A DNA stretch of 64,000 nt from Lytechinus pictus (taxonomy: Eukaryota > Echinodermata > Echinoidea > Temnopleuroida > Toxopneustidae), in assembly GCF_037042905.1 (NCBI RefSeq), contig NC_087249.1, positions 55,334,401 through 55,398,400 on the forward strand, given 5' to 3'. Position 1 is the stretch's first letter, and the number at the start of each line of letters is the position of its first letter. Both the position numbers and the translations under genes were made by a program. Below are positions 1 through 11,466 of this stretch, piece by piece. Under the pieces are notes generated by a model, which worked only from the letters and a program-made list of their open reading frames with translations, did not search any database and was not told where the DNA came from.

Positions 1-282
1 TTACAAAAGGTATAAAAAAACTTAATTACAACATATTTTGGAAGTATTACGAGAAAAACAAACAATATCACCTTGTTTTTATATTTTAGCGCATTTTATA
101 CATGTAAAAATTGCTTTTTAATAAATATTGTTAGTAAAAAAAAATTATTTTCAAGGGTATATCTACTTGGCCATAGCATTCAGCTGAGCTTGCAACTATC
201 GCGCGGAATCTCGGTACAGGGGACTTCGGGAGAGAAAAAATTGACCTCTGACGTCATTAAAGAGGAGGAGTTCTCCGGTTTG

Positions 283-482
283 CTTTCATACTGGCCTTTT
301 CACCGGCGAACTTCGCCGGTGAAACAGTTTCGCCGGCGAAGTTCTCCACCTCTAGAGGTGGAGAAGTTCGCCGGCGAACTTTACCGGTGAAGTTATCCTG
401 TGTACCTTTCATACTGGACACTTTCCCCTTCGCTGGCGAACTTCGCCGGTGAAGTTCGCCGGTGAAAAGCGCAATATGAAAG
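283..482. mobile_element. Palindrome-rich inverted-repeat element (MITE-like)
   Basis: The 200-bp stretch starts CTTTCATACTGG and ends CAATATGAAAG, and its two ends are imperfect inverted repeats of about 40 bp built from CACCGGCGAACTTCGCCGG modules. In the centre (331-376) is a 46-bp palindrome with one mismatched pair whose core is CACCTCTAGAGGTG. No protein is encoded and no clear target duplication is visible, so the superfamily is open. Confidence 0.55.
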
Positions 483-509
483 GGGTATTATGTAATGTTG
501 AGTAATTTT

Positions 510-664
510 CCAACAGCATGCCCAGGCATCGTAAATTTCATCTCTGCAAGACTTCCAAGTAAAAAGTTGGCGAGCAGCACGGTCGTAAAATTTCGCATAG
601 CGGAATGGTTGTGGAACATGTTGAGGGAGGGGGTTGATTCAACCCCCCGCGGTTTTGGGGTTAA
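510..664. repeat. Fragment of F1 family, TTAA-ended 3' part
   Basis: The stretch resembles the right part of the F1 repeat at 19.7-19.8 kb: it has a CGGTCGTAAAATTT-like segment, a CAGCGGAATG motif, then GGGGGTTGATTCAACCCCC followed by GCGGTTTTGGGGTTAA. It supports the conclusion that F1 ends in ..TTTTRGGG next to TTAA. The 5' end of this copy is not seen. Confidence 0.45.
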
Positions 665-1159
665 AAGAGCACATTATTACTAAGAATTTCACATGAATAT
701 TTGGAATTACCTTTTATCAGATTTAGTTTCTTTCACAGACTACATGATGTATCTTCAATGATTTTTAAATTTAAACAGTCCTTACTAAAAAAAAAAACAC
801 TATTTAATCAGGAAGCATCAAATGTAAATTCCTCATTTACTTTTTCATTTGAAATATTCTCACATATTTTAAATTGTCTATTTCAAATGCTTAAGATTAG
901 AACTTTGATAGCTCACAGAAAGTTTATTGCATGCCCCAAAATATGCATATGTGTCCATGAGGGTCATCAATTCAAATTGCTCTCATTTCTTTGTTTTTGC
1001 ATCAGTTGTGTTTACACTTGGTACAGATGACCATTGGGGATTAAATACCATACGCATGTCCAAGAGGAAAATAAGGTCAAAATATCATATTGCATACACT
1101 GTAGTTTGATTGTGATATCAGGCGAGACTCGAGGTTCACCTTGTTTTTTTGTTGAAATT

Positions 1160-1440
1160 TATTTTTTTCAAGTGTCCCCAGGGCAACAGCCTAGCTAGGG
1201 CAACCAGGTAGCCTTATGAGTAGAGCTCAACTCGGGCAACCAGGAAAACACTAGCTTGGCCTGGCACATGCACATTTAGGGGGCGCGAATGAAACAAATT
1301 AAAAGGGCAATTAATGCATTTTCTTGGAAAAAATACAATTTCAATTGACCCCAAAGGATGACCTGATGGCCTAGTTGGGGAAACTAGGTAGCCTAACAAG
1401 TAGAGCTCAACTCGGGCAACCAGAAAATACCAGCTAATAA
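1160..1440. repeat. Degenerate ~185-bp direct repeat, two copies
   Basis: The phrase AGAGCTCAACTCGGGCAACC occurs near 1,222 and again near 1,403, each preceded by a GGTAGCCT motif and followed by an A-rich CCAG tract. The copies are diverged and no coding potential follows. The region from 665 to 1,160 shows no recognisable feature. Confidence 0.4.
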
Positions 1441-1675
1441 TTAACAATAATATTTATTTTATTTGGGCCATTATTGTATTGTAATACAAGAATGATGTGG
1501 CAATAAATTAAAACTTGGACTAAGTATTTATTTCACAAATGTGTGTAATTTTGCAATATGTTTTCAAAATGCCAATTGAGTATTAGATTTTCAGTGTTAT
1601 ATTTTTATGTAATTTCCTGGTGTGATTTTCCAAGGTGCAAGGTGGTTTCATTCAAATTAAAGATATACAGAAATA

Positions 1676-1860
1676 ATCATGAAGATGATCAAGGTGACTT
1701 TGGTGGTGATGAGGATGATGATGGTGTTGGTGCTGCTGATGGTGACAATTTTGGTGGTGGTGATGGTATCGATGGTTATGATGATCGATGATGTTGGTGG
1801 TGATGATGAAAAAGATGATAGCAATGGTGATGTTAGTGTTGATGACGATAGTAATGATCA
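1676..1860. repeat. GAT/GGT-rich trinucleotide microsatellite
   Basis: An imperfect run of GATGAT and GGTGGT triplets. Overlapping open frames on both strands here are low-complexity by-products of the triplet repeat and are not genes. Confidence 0.85.
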
Positions 1861-2172
1861 TCCCCCTTTGGCCCTTTATCTCCATCACTCCTCTTATCTA
1901 TATGTATCCCTCTCATCTACATCTCTCCTCTAATCATCTCCCTTCCTCATCATCTCCATCCCTCCTCTCATCTCTATCCCTCGTCTCACCATTTCCATCA
2001 CTCTATCCTTTCATCTCTCATCTCCATCCTCCGATCCCTCCATCCCTTATCTCCATCGCCCTCATCACCTCCATTCCTCCCATTGTCTCCTCCATCACCC
2101 TCATCAACTCTATTCCTCTCATTTCCATCCCTCTAAACATCTCCATTTTTCTCATCATCTCCATTCATCTTA
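1861..2172. repeat. Pyrimidine-rich CATCTCC-type minisatellite
   Basis: About 310 bp of irregular repeats of CATCTCCATCCCTC-like words on the plus strand. It adjoins the GAT-rich microsatellite. No gene is supported. Confidence 0.75.
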
Positions 2173-3235
2173 GTAAAAAGGCATATACACAAGATAGAAT
2201 TCATCAGTCAAAATACTTGTTTTGAAATATAATATCCCTCTGTAAAGTGGGTTTTATTATTTGCCATATAAAGTTGAATAATTACATAGTAAACATTGTA
2301 TACTTAACCGAATTTGCATTTTTGAAAGTGAAACTAAAAGTTTTCATGCTCACTTTCAGTGGATATGAAAATTTTCAGTAAAATTACATTTTCGAAAATT
2401 CCAGGGGGGGGGGCAACTGCTGTGTAGGGTCATGCTTTTGAACATTTTGGGGACCGGGATTATATCGTCCAAAGCCGGCCCAATGTATATTTTCCCTTAA
2501 TACTCAAAGTAACAGCCACGTAATAAGCATAGAACTCATTCTAAGCTGTACACCAGGGAAAATTAGTATAAAAAGAAACATATTATTCGTAGTAAGCTGC
2601 AAGAAAAGTTAAAGAAAATAAATCAGGGGCAAAATAAGATTAATTCATCCATGTTATTTTAAATTCTGTTAAAAAAATAATGCTAAGCCCCTTATTTTTA
2701 TTGATCGTGTCCTTCGGCCCGGCATGCCCACACAGCCCCCCCCTGCAGTGCCTGTGCATGTGTACTGCTACATGCAATTTTAGCCTTAATGATGAATCGA
2801 ACATCTACAAGTCAAAGAAATTGAAGCCTATTAGTATTACCACTTAAAACCAAGCTTTACACCATGGAAACTAAATATACATACAATTACAAAATAGGGG
2901 GCCTATTTATTTTAAAAAAAGTAGAAGGGCAGATCCTACGATGTCAAGCTTCATCTACTTTTGTCTGAAGGAGCGCAGCAATAGACATTCTACTTTGATC
3001 GATGAACAGGCTTAGTCCTACCATGGACTAGGTCCATGGTCCTACAACATCGTTGGAGTAAATTAAACTAAACTCAGCCAAGCTCGGCTTTTTGACTGTA
3101 CATGCCCACTTCGATTGGGGATATCTTCGGATCTGAAGCGCCCCGGCAGCTACGGGGGCCGAGCTACGTAGTATTGCGATGAAAAGCACCGAATCATTAA
3201 TCCGTTTTTCGCTACTCACGATCAGACCCTTACAA
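2173..3235. other. Unassigned intergenic DNA
   Basis: AT-rich sequence with a G run near 2,404 and a C run near 2,736. I see no coding exon, inverted repeat or tandem repeat that I can support. Confidence 0.5.
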
Positions 3236-4110
3236 AAAATTCCTGCAGTACTTTAGTGGTACTCTGATGTACCTGTGTGATACTTCTGTCGTACACGACG
3301 GTACCGCAGAATTACGACAGGAGTTCTGTGGTTTCACTCTGTGATAGTTCTGTCATACTTCTGTGGTACATGGAAATTTGAAAAATTCCTGCAGTACCTT
3401 TATGGCACTCTGTTGTACTCGTGTGATACTTCTGTTTTACATGACGTATCACCGAATAACGACAGGCGTTATGTGGTATCACTCTGTGATAGTTCTGTCA
3501 TACTTCTGTAGTACATGAAAATATGAAAATTTCCTGCAATACCTTAATGGTACTCTGTCGTACCTGTGTGATACTTCTGTTGTAAAATAACTGTATACAG
3601 AATAACGACAGACGTTCTGTGGTATCACTATGTGATAGTTATGTCGTACTTCTGTTGTACATGAAAATTCTAAAATATCCTGCAGTACTTCTATGGCAAC
3701 CCTGCGATACTTCTGTTGTATATGAACATTTTTTTAATTTCCTGCAGTACTCCTATTTATAGGCACTTCTATGGAAACCCTGTGATACTTCTGTGGTACA
3801 TGAAAATTTTGAAATTTCCTGCAGTACTCGATCCTATTAAAGGCACTTCTATGGAAACCCTGTGATACTTCTTTGGTACATGAACATTTAGAAATTTCCT
3901 GCATGACTCATTATAGGCACTTCTAAAATTCTATGGCAACCCCAGTGCTATACTTTCAAAATTTCCTGCGGTACTTCTCATGCAGCCACCCCAGAAATAT
4001 GACTGAAACTGTATCACAGACGTTATGGTGTATTTTCTGTGGTACATGAAAAATTTAGTTTCCTTCAGTACTTGCATGGAAGCCCTGTTTGTCCCACAGA
4101 CAATTTTTTT
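3236..4110. repeat. Tandem satellite, ~146-bp monomer decaying to 60-80-bp units
   Basis: TCCTGCAGTAC-like starts recur at about 3,241, 3,387, 3,531 and 3,678 (spacing ~145 bp), then at about 3,740, 3,818, 3,896 and 3,964 (60-80 bp). Each monomer contains several copies of a short word resembling CTGTGATACTTCTGT, so the monomer itself looks built from a ~20-bp subrepeat. The later units keep the ends but lose the middle. Confidence 0.85.
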
Positions 4111-4890
4111 TTTATATTTCCAGTGAGGGATTTATCTTTTTTCTTCAGTTTCGGGAGAGGTCAGTAGCGTATTGAGTCTTATATTTTTAGAAGGCCATAT
4201 GGCTTAAAAGGGCACCATTCATTTTAAAAAGTACAATTTTTTTATATGAAAATTTAATTTTGTGATAGCTAGATTGTGACATATAGGCCCTATTTGAAAA
4301 TTATATTTTACCCTGTTTTTGTTTTCCTTTACTCTATTTTCTCCAGTCTTTGTTGTGAAACTTTTTTGGGGGTCCGTGGCCCCCAACGCTAAGTCCCATT
4401 GTGTAGGTCTATATCAGCGAGGGGGGGGGGGTGGTTATGCCTACTGAGACTCAGAGGTTTTAAGTTTGATAGCTTCTATTTCTACGAGAAAGGGTACTAT
4501 ACGTACTAGATCAAAACTAGGAGCAAAGCGCGAACTGAAAAATACGAAAAATTATTGACCCCAAAATGGGCTACTTATATTTTGAGGACTCTTGTTCGTT
4601 TTCAGGGTTATTTCTTTTTCATGCGCTCTTTTACATTTCAATTATCATTTGTTTTGTTTGTTCGCCACTTATTTTTCATAAAAAACAGGATAAATAATAA
4701 AAAAAGTGACTACATTTAAAAGGGTAGGCCTACGTGTTAAAATATACAGGACACACCTAACACCCTTAGAGCTTAATGGTTGCGAGGAAGCCGGGTTGAA
4801 TTTCAAAGAGATATTGTAATGAATAAAAACATAAGCATGAACGTATTATTCTACTTCATCCATCTCTTTCTAACAATACAAGAAAATAAT
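4111..4890. other. Unassigned intergenic DNA
   Basis: AT-rich sequence with a short G run at about 4,420. No gene or repeat structure is supported. Confidence 0.45.
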
Positions 4891-4892
4891 TG

Positions 4893-5472
4893 AAGGGGAG
4901 GTCAAGGCTAGAGATACTCAATAAATAGAGTAAAATTCACAAAGCAAAATGCTTAAAATTTATTAAAAATCGGATGACAAATAACGAAGTTAAGTTGAAT
5001 TTTAAGGATTTGCAATATTCCCATGAAACAGTTCTATTTAGGCATGTCTCATGAATATTCATTAGGTGGGCTGATGATGTCATATCCCATGTTCTTCTGT
5101 ACATTATATGAAATTAGGTTTATTCAACATATTTCTACCTAGAACTTAAACAATTGGAATGACAACTGATTAACCGCATTAGTTATTTAATGCAGCAACT
5201 TCATTACGATGGAGACACATTATTTACACATGTATTGAAAAAATTAGATAATCATAATTTCATATTTAACATTAAAAAAGGAAAATGGGGATGTCACATC
5301 ATCAGCCCACCAAATGAATATTCATGACGATGTGCACACTATCTGTTTTCACAAAATATTGATAAACTTCGTTATTTTGTTATCCGATTTTGATGAAATT
5401 GTTAGCATTTTGCTTTGTGAATTTCACTCTATTTATTTAGAATAAATATTTCAGCGCCCGGACCATCCCTTT
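4893..5472. mobile_element. Non-autonomous inverted-repeat DNA element (~580 bp)
   Basis: The left arm contains AATAAATAGAGTAAAATTCA, AAGCAAAATGCT and GGTGGGCTGATGATGTCA; the right arm contains the reverse complements in mirrored order (ATCATCAGCCCACC, AGCATTTTGCTTTGTG, CACTCTATTTATT, GGACCATCCCTTT). Arms are about 200 bp with moderate divergence. I believe closely similar elements are common in sea-urchin genomes, but that is memory. Target duplications are not clear. Confidence 0.7.
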
Positions 5473-7190
5473 ATAGTTCATCACATAACAATTAACATAA
5501 GAAAATTCAGCGTTGAATGTTGATTAAAAAATAAATCTCAGTTAAAATGCCATCTAATATTTTGTTTTACATGTTTGATAACCAAGTTTTAATGCGATAT
5601 GGCCCCTTGAAGTTTTTATTGCGAGAAAATACATTTTTCCAAGTTTCCCATCTATTTTTTTAATTTATTTTTTTTAGTAAAAAGGGCCTATTTTGTTACA
5701 AATATATTTTTACAAATAAAATTGGTTCAATTTTTGTTCTCCTATTCATACTATTTTTTTCTATTTTACAGGTGGAATAGGATAAACTAAAAATAGGATA
5801 TTTAATTTCTATTTTTAGGCCTACTTTTTTTTGCTTAATATCCCCGGTTGATATCTTTGCAACCTTGCAATATGTTAGCCAGGCTGGTTTATATCTATTT
5901 CTTTTTAAATCAAATAAATTTGTATATTTTCAATCTATTTTTATGATGCGAGGCTATATATAGTTTGTAAATATGTTTTTTAATTGCAAGAACAATCTTG
6001 TATCTCTGTTCACATATCACGATGCCAGTTTATTTTGCTTCTTTTTTCTAATTTTTATGAAGTTTGTATCTATATATTTTCAAACTATTTTCCATCCTTA
6101 AAGTGTCACGATCGATGTCATATTATTTTTTTACCTCGTTGGCAAAGTTATTATCTTTTCTTATGTTTTGCTTCAAAATGGTATCTTTATATTTGCTTGT
6201 CTTGCTCCTCCACCCTTTATCAAAATACCCTGCCGGCACTTGATCTAAGATTATTTTCTGTTACTACTTGAAACTTATAAAGGGATCTTCCCTTCGATCG
6301 CAAGAAAGGATAAAATGTGTTGAAAATAAATAAAATGAAAAATACATAGGATTGGAGCTGTGATTTTCCTCATTTCTTTCTTTGTCATCTCCATCCTACT
6401 TGCATACTAGTAGGCCTATATAACATATTTTCAGTAAAAGCCCTGGTTTTAAATTGTGAGACATGTTTTTAAATCCTATCCTAATATAAAAAAAAAGGAA
6501 TAAAGAGAAAGAAAAAATTAAAAGACATAGAAAAGAAAAAGAAAGGAAGAAGAAAAAAATAATTGAATTTTACTTTATTCAATTACTTTACGTTAATAAT
6601 ATGATATATATGATGGCGAAAATAGTCAAATTGACTGGTTGCCAAGTAAAAAGTAAGAACCCCCCCCACCTCCCCGTACAAACGCACGGACTGCGGCTAA
6701 CAAGTAATTTGCATGCGTACACGTATTCCGGTTCCGCCATTTGAAAAAAAACTTTCGTAACTGCTCAGCTGAACCTGAAGCTTGATGAAGAAGGCCGTCA
6801 ATAATGCAACAAAAACTAACAGAATATGGATCAGATTCGGACAACGACTTCTTAAGACATTCACACAACAGGCTAAACAGTAAGTTAGATCCATTTTTCG
6901 TAGTTTGGCGCGGCATGCACTTAAATTTCTTCGACTTTTTAATCATCTATACCGTACGGCCACTGCACCGGCATTGTTTCCGATCCCGCTCGCTTAACGG
7001 GTGGGGGCTGATCTGCGGTGTGCGCGACCGGGGACGGCCAACGGCTGGCTAGTATTGATGGCGGCGGTGAGGATGTTTGTATTGTAGCCAGGTCAGGGGC
7101 CCGTTTTTCAACACCGTCGTAAGTCTAACTTCTTGACTAAATCAAAGATAGTAAGCTACTTGTCCGTTAACAATTTCAAGAAAGGCAAGA
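5473..7190. other. Unassigned, mostly AT-rich intergenic DNA
   Basis: From 5,473 to about 6,620 the sequence is A/T-rich with no supported gene. From 6,620 to 7,190 it is more GC-rich (for example around 6,950-7,080) but I cannot chain exons into a gene. An ATG-started frame at 6,804-6,879 followed by a GTAAGT donor-like site is listed among rejected items. GGGCCCGTTTTTCAACACC near 7,098 looks like the end of an unidentified repeat. Confidence 0.4.
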
Positions 7191-8755
7191 TCGGGGGCGC
7201 TAATGCAGTTTCGCACCCGCCGATTACAGTGCTAGCATACCTCAATTGGCAATAGGCTAGCAATACTTGGTCCCAAATCATGTCTTGTCATGACTAGCCT
7301 GGAGGCGTCTGGGAGTAAAATCATTTCTACTATAGTAGGCTTACTCCCCATGACGCCTGGCAAGGCATTGGGCCACACGAAGGAGAGTTTTTTGAGAAAA
7401 CAATGTTGCTCCAAAATATTTGATTTATTTAACTTGCTTATCACACAATTTTGTGAATGGAAAAGAAGTTCATTTCCCCCCATTAGGCACTTATACAGTT
7501 TTTTACACGAAAAATAATACAAATATTAAGAAAAATCATGTGAGAAGATGAGCAGATACTCACCGATGATCTTGTCGCTATATTTCCTTCTTTGTTCGTA
7601 GCCTAGTTGAAAGACGCGTATAAGAGAGGGCGACGATATGAGCAGTGCCAATAAAAAAAAAAACTTCGGCCGATGATAATCGTGAATTATAAAATACTTG
7701 CATTAGCCAATAAATATTTATGTGCTAAGCCTACGTATAGTAGAAATAATTTTGCTCCCCAGACACCTCCAGGCTAGTCATGACAAGTCTCTCAGTCACA
7801 TTTCGTCGTCAATATACCCACTGCTTTTCCGGCGCTAATGCAGTTTCGCATCTGCCGATTACCAGCATACCTCATCACCAATACTTGTTCCCAGCTGTCA
7901 TGACAAGTCTCTTGGTTCACATTTCGATGTCAATATACCCACTGATTTCCCAAATATTGCGAGGGGTAACGGCTGTATTTTGACTGCGATCTCGAAGACA
8001 TCGATCGTTCGAATCCTCAGTCAAACATCGCTTCGCTCACATTATTTGGTTGCTAAATTCAGTCCATATTAACATTACAGCGATGGCAAATCCAAGCGAT
8101 CTGCGAAGCGATGTCTACGGATTAGATCAACAAGGTCTAGATCGAAGCCGAAATACAGCCGTTCCCGATCACGATATTTTGAAAAGCAGTGGGTATATTG
8201 ACATCGAAATGTGACTGCGAGACTTGTCATGACATTTGGAACAGATATTGGTGATGAGGTATGCTGGTAATCGGCCGGTGCGAAACTGCATTAGCGCCGC
8301 TTTTCCAAATATTGCGAGCGGTAACAGCTGTATTTTGACTGTGATCTTGAAGACATCGATCGTTTGAATCCTCAGTCAAACATCGCTTCGCTTGGCTTCA
8401 CCGCTCGCCGTCATGTTGATATGGACTGAAGTTATGCAACCAAAAGATTCACATGCGGCATGCTGGCAGTTCGTTTGCCACATGTTCGCATGATTTGGTT
8501 GCTAAATTCAGTCCATATCAACATACGGTGCACGGCGAATCCAAGCGATCCGCGAAGCGATGTCTACGGATTTAGTTCAACGACGTTGAGATCGAAGCCG
8601 AAATACAGCCGTTCTCGATCACGATATTTTGTAAAGCATTGGGTATATTGACATTGAAATGTGACTGAGAGACTTGTCATGACATTTGGGAACAAGTATT
8701 GGTGATGAGGTATGCTGGTAATCGGCCGGTGCGAAACTGCATTAGCGCCAGATCG
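7190..8755. repeat. Cluster of nested foldback (long inverted repeat) elements
   Basis: A module beginning GGCGCTAATGCAGTTTCGCA and containing TGTCATGACAAGTCTC and CAATATACCCACTG occurs near 7,197 and 7,828 on the plus strand and as the reverse complement ending near 8,297 and 8,748. Thus 7,828-8,297 is an almost complete hairpin of two ~200-bp arms around a short loop, and 8,298-8,748 repeats its inner part and right arm. Between about 7,295 and 7,780 another pair of arms (GACTAGCCTGGAGG near 7,295, its complement near 7,765) marks an element inserted at a TCATGAC site within the first arm. No coding sequence. Confidence 0.7.
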
Positions 8756-8925
8756 GGGACGACAACCTAACTAAATAGTAAATATTTATGACACCTCCAA
8801 ACCTTCAACCTGTCAACTTCTTTCTTAATGATAGACGGTAGTGGCATCACATGGGAAGCCAAGAGAGCACCGATGGGTGTATTACGTGCCGCTGTGTACA
8901 ATCTCAACAATTGCATGGCAATCCC

Positions 8926-9604
8926 TACCTCGAGCAAAGTTTGTGCAGGCTCCACTCCACTTAACTACCGCTACACAACACTACGCTCCACCTACTCGTC
9001 ATTCGAGTCCGTGAACTCAATCTGATATTCTGAATGACAGAGGTGGGATTTTATGGGGGGGGGGGGGATATAAAATTCATGCAACATCTTGATTTTTAAA
9101 AAGAATTAAAACTAATATTCTTACTTAACACAAAGTTTCATTTCTTTTCCATGCTTTTATCAGTCTCAAAATTGGTGATTTAGAGCCAACATGAAGTTCC
9201 TCACACATATTCATAATTCGCTGCCGATTTCAAAACATTGCATGCGGATGCAATATGCGCGAGATACCGGGTCTGGTCTGAGCTCAGACCCGACCGACCT
9301 CACGCGCATGCGATGTATTGAATATTGATACGTGTGAGGAACTTCATGTTGGCTCTAAATCACCAATTTTGAGACGGATAGAGGCATGGAGAAGAAGTGA
9401 AACTTTGTGTGCAGTAAGAATATTAGTTTTAATTTTTTTAAAGAGCGTGATGTTGCATGAATTTTATATTCCCCCCCCCATAAAATCCCACTTTTTGTCA
9501 CTCGGAATATCAGATCCAGTTCACGGTCTCAAAGTTTGGGTAGGTGGAGCGTAGTGTGGCAATAGTGAAGTGGAGTGGAGCCTGCACGAACTTCACTCGA
9601 GGTA
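8926..9604. mobile_element. Foldback DNA element with perfect 9-bp target duplication
   Basis: The element starts TACCTCGAGCAAAGTT and ends AACTTCACTCGAGGTA; the two ~330-bp arms are mirror images around about 9,270-9,290. It is flanked on both sides by GGCAATCCC (8,917-8,925 and 9,605-9,613), a perfect 9-bp duplication. Long terminal inverted repeats plus a 9-bp duplication are typical of Mutator-like (MULE) elements, so this is my best assignment. It encodes no protein. Relatives are at 40,540 and 50,797. Confidence 0.85.
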
Positions 9605-10754
9605 GGCAATCCCGCAAATTTAAAAGAGGTTTTTATAAAATCAAGTCCGGCCTTCTATGAACATGACAAACTTACGAAAAGATGTGAAGTCAATTCACCC
9701 GAAATATCATCAATATCCCTCAAATAGCTTCATTTAAGCACTAATTTCTCTTCCGGTTGATGAAATATGGATCCGTCTTTAATTTTCGAAATTGTTCGTC
9801 TAATTAGCTAAAGGACGCATGATTTATCTACATATTAAAGACACTACATAGAAAAGACTAGGCACAAAGACTATTATACATGTAAATCGATGCAAAGCAT
9901 TACGCGATGTCGGCAAAGTGTCCAATCTTCTTATTGTAAAGACTTTAGCGACAATAACAGACTGTGAGTAAGGTTAAAATGCTCCTCTACTTTTAATGTT
10001 TTCATTGATTTTATTTTTAATATTATTAAAGAATATGACTCTTTGCACCTGAATTGTAACACTGAAATATGGAAATGAAGAAGTTTTATCATCATGTATT
10101 TTTATTAATCTGCAAATAAAATTTTACTATGTCACTCAAATTCATTTCATTTCATTAAAGATTCAAAGAGGGATCTCTGGATGATCGAGCAGCAAGTTCA
10201 GCATTATGTGGGAAAGATACTACAGGTGTACACAGAAAAGGCCATGTTCATGTACACGACACGATTGGAGTTCATAAAAGGTGATTATGTAGGCATTCAC
10301 TTCAGTAGATATTATAATTGCAAAATTAAGCAGATTGTATTCATGCAGTGGCATACAGTGTAGTTGAAAATCCTTGTTAGAAGATGTAGATTTATTCTTC
10401 ATTTTTTTATTAAAGAGTTTCAATATGTGCTTATGACAATTTGTTTGCATTATAAATTGTTTGTCACTCTTGAATATTCGGCTTAGTTTGCTTTATAAGC
10501 AAGAATATGCTAAGAGAGATAGCCGCAAGGACCTCATGATCCGATAGGTATGTACTTGTGAAAAGAGATCTAGATGGTGGCAAAACACCTTATTTCTTTT
10601 ATTTTTATGTTGTTCATGTTATCGTAATGGTACGTGTGGTTTTTTTCTACAGATTAAGCTGCCTCATGCTATACAGACGTGGATAAAAACTTCTTAGGGA
10701 GGCTGCCGAAACAAGCTGTCCAATGAATGGTGACTACTCAAGAGGAGCCAGAAA
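9605..10754. other. Unassigned, apparently single-copy DNA
   Basis: No repeat in the rest of the window matches this stretch. It contains splice-like motifs (acceptor before 10,161, donor after 10,279; acceptor before about 10,653), but the frames do not join into a consistent gene, so no gene is called. Confidence 0.4.
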
Positions 10755-11215
10755 GTCAACTAAGGCCAGGGTATTTTGGGAGTTGATATGGCCGGGGGGG
10801 GGGGGGGGGTTTCCAGCCCCCCCCTCCTTTGAGATCTCGACCGCACAATTGCGTCGAAGATTGGCACATGGGTTGTCTAGGGCATAATTTACAAAATTAA
10901 ATTGTAAATTATTTCACGCAAATTGTTATTAAGTGATAATACTAATTTATGCGTAATTAGAATACAAAATCATACTTTTTGCTCTATTGCATTGACTTTG
11001 TACACAAAATCACGTTTTTGAGCAATTTTTGGTATGACATGTACTTACATAATGTCACGTTATTACAGAACCACGTACCGGGTGACACAAGATTGGTCTC
11101 AAAAGATGCACAAGACTAGAAAGAGGCATGTTTTAAAAAAATTGTGCGACAGCATGGTCGCAAAATTTTTGGAAGGGGGGGGGGGTCAAATTGGTCCAAT
11201 TTAACTAAGGGTTAA
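10755..11215. repeat. F1 family copy, nearly full length but diverged
   Basis: It begins with a degenerate CAACTAAGGCCAGGGTATTT (compare TAACTAGGCCGGGC at 19,057), then a G run, GAGATCTCGACCGC, CATACTTTTTGCTC, ACTTTGTACACAAAATCACG and GGTCTCAAAAGATG in the same order as at 19,070-19,800. It ends CTAAGGGTTAA, the expected terminus next to TTAA. Confidence 0.6.
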
Positions 11216-11458
11216 TAACTGGGAGGCTGTAAGCTGCCTTTTTACTTTCAAGTCTTGCACATCTTTTGAGACCAAATTTGTGATGCCTAGGTACGCTGTT
11301 CCGAAAATTTCGCAACATTTTTATGTACTAATCCAACACAAATGCTGTTTCTTGCTAAAAATTCACAATTAGTATACCAGTAATATACATTTAAGTCAAA
11401 TTATTCAATTACATTTATAATCATAAAAGCTCTAATTAAGTATAAAAAAACCCAAAGA
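11216..11458. repeat. Inverted partial F1 copy
   Basis: Read on the minus strand, this stretch contains AAATTTGGTCTCAAAAGATG followed by GCAAGACTTGAAAGTAAAAA, matching the F1 interior. Together with the copy just upstream it forms an inverted F1 pair. Confidence 0.45.
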
Positions 11459-11466
11459 GTTGTATG

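Noticed and set aside
1558-2225. Overlapping open frames on both strands
   Set aside because: They are produced by triplet and pyrimidine repeats of biased composition.
3236-4110. CRISPR-like regular repeats
   Set aside because: Repeats are long, imperfect and contiguous without unique spacers, in a eukaryotic context.
6804-6879. Possible first coding exon (MQQKLTEYGSDSDNDF) before a GTAAGT donor
   Set aside because: No downstream exon could be joined in phase with confidence and no family was recognised.
10161-10279. Possible internal exon between an AG acceptor and a GT donor, with another exon-like piece ending near 10,543 and a terminal piece near 10,653
   Set aside because: Two frames are open and none of the combinations joins the three pieces without a stop.
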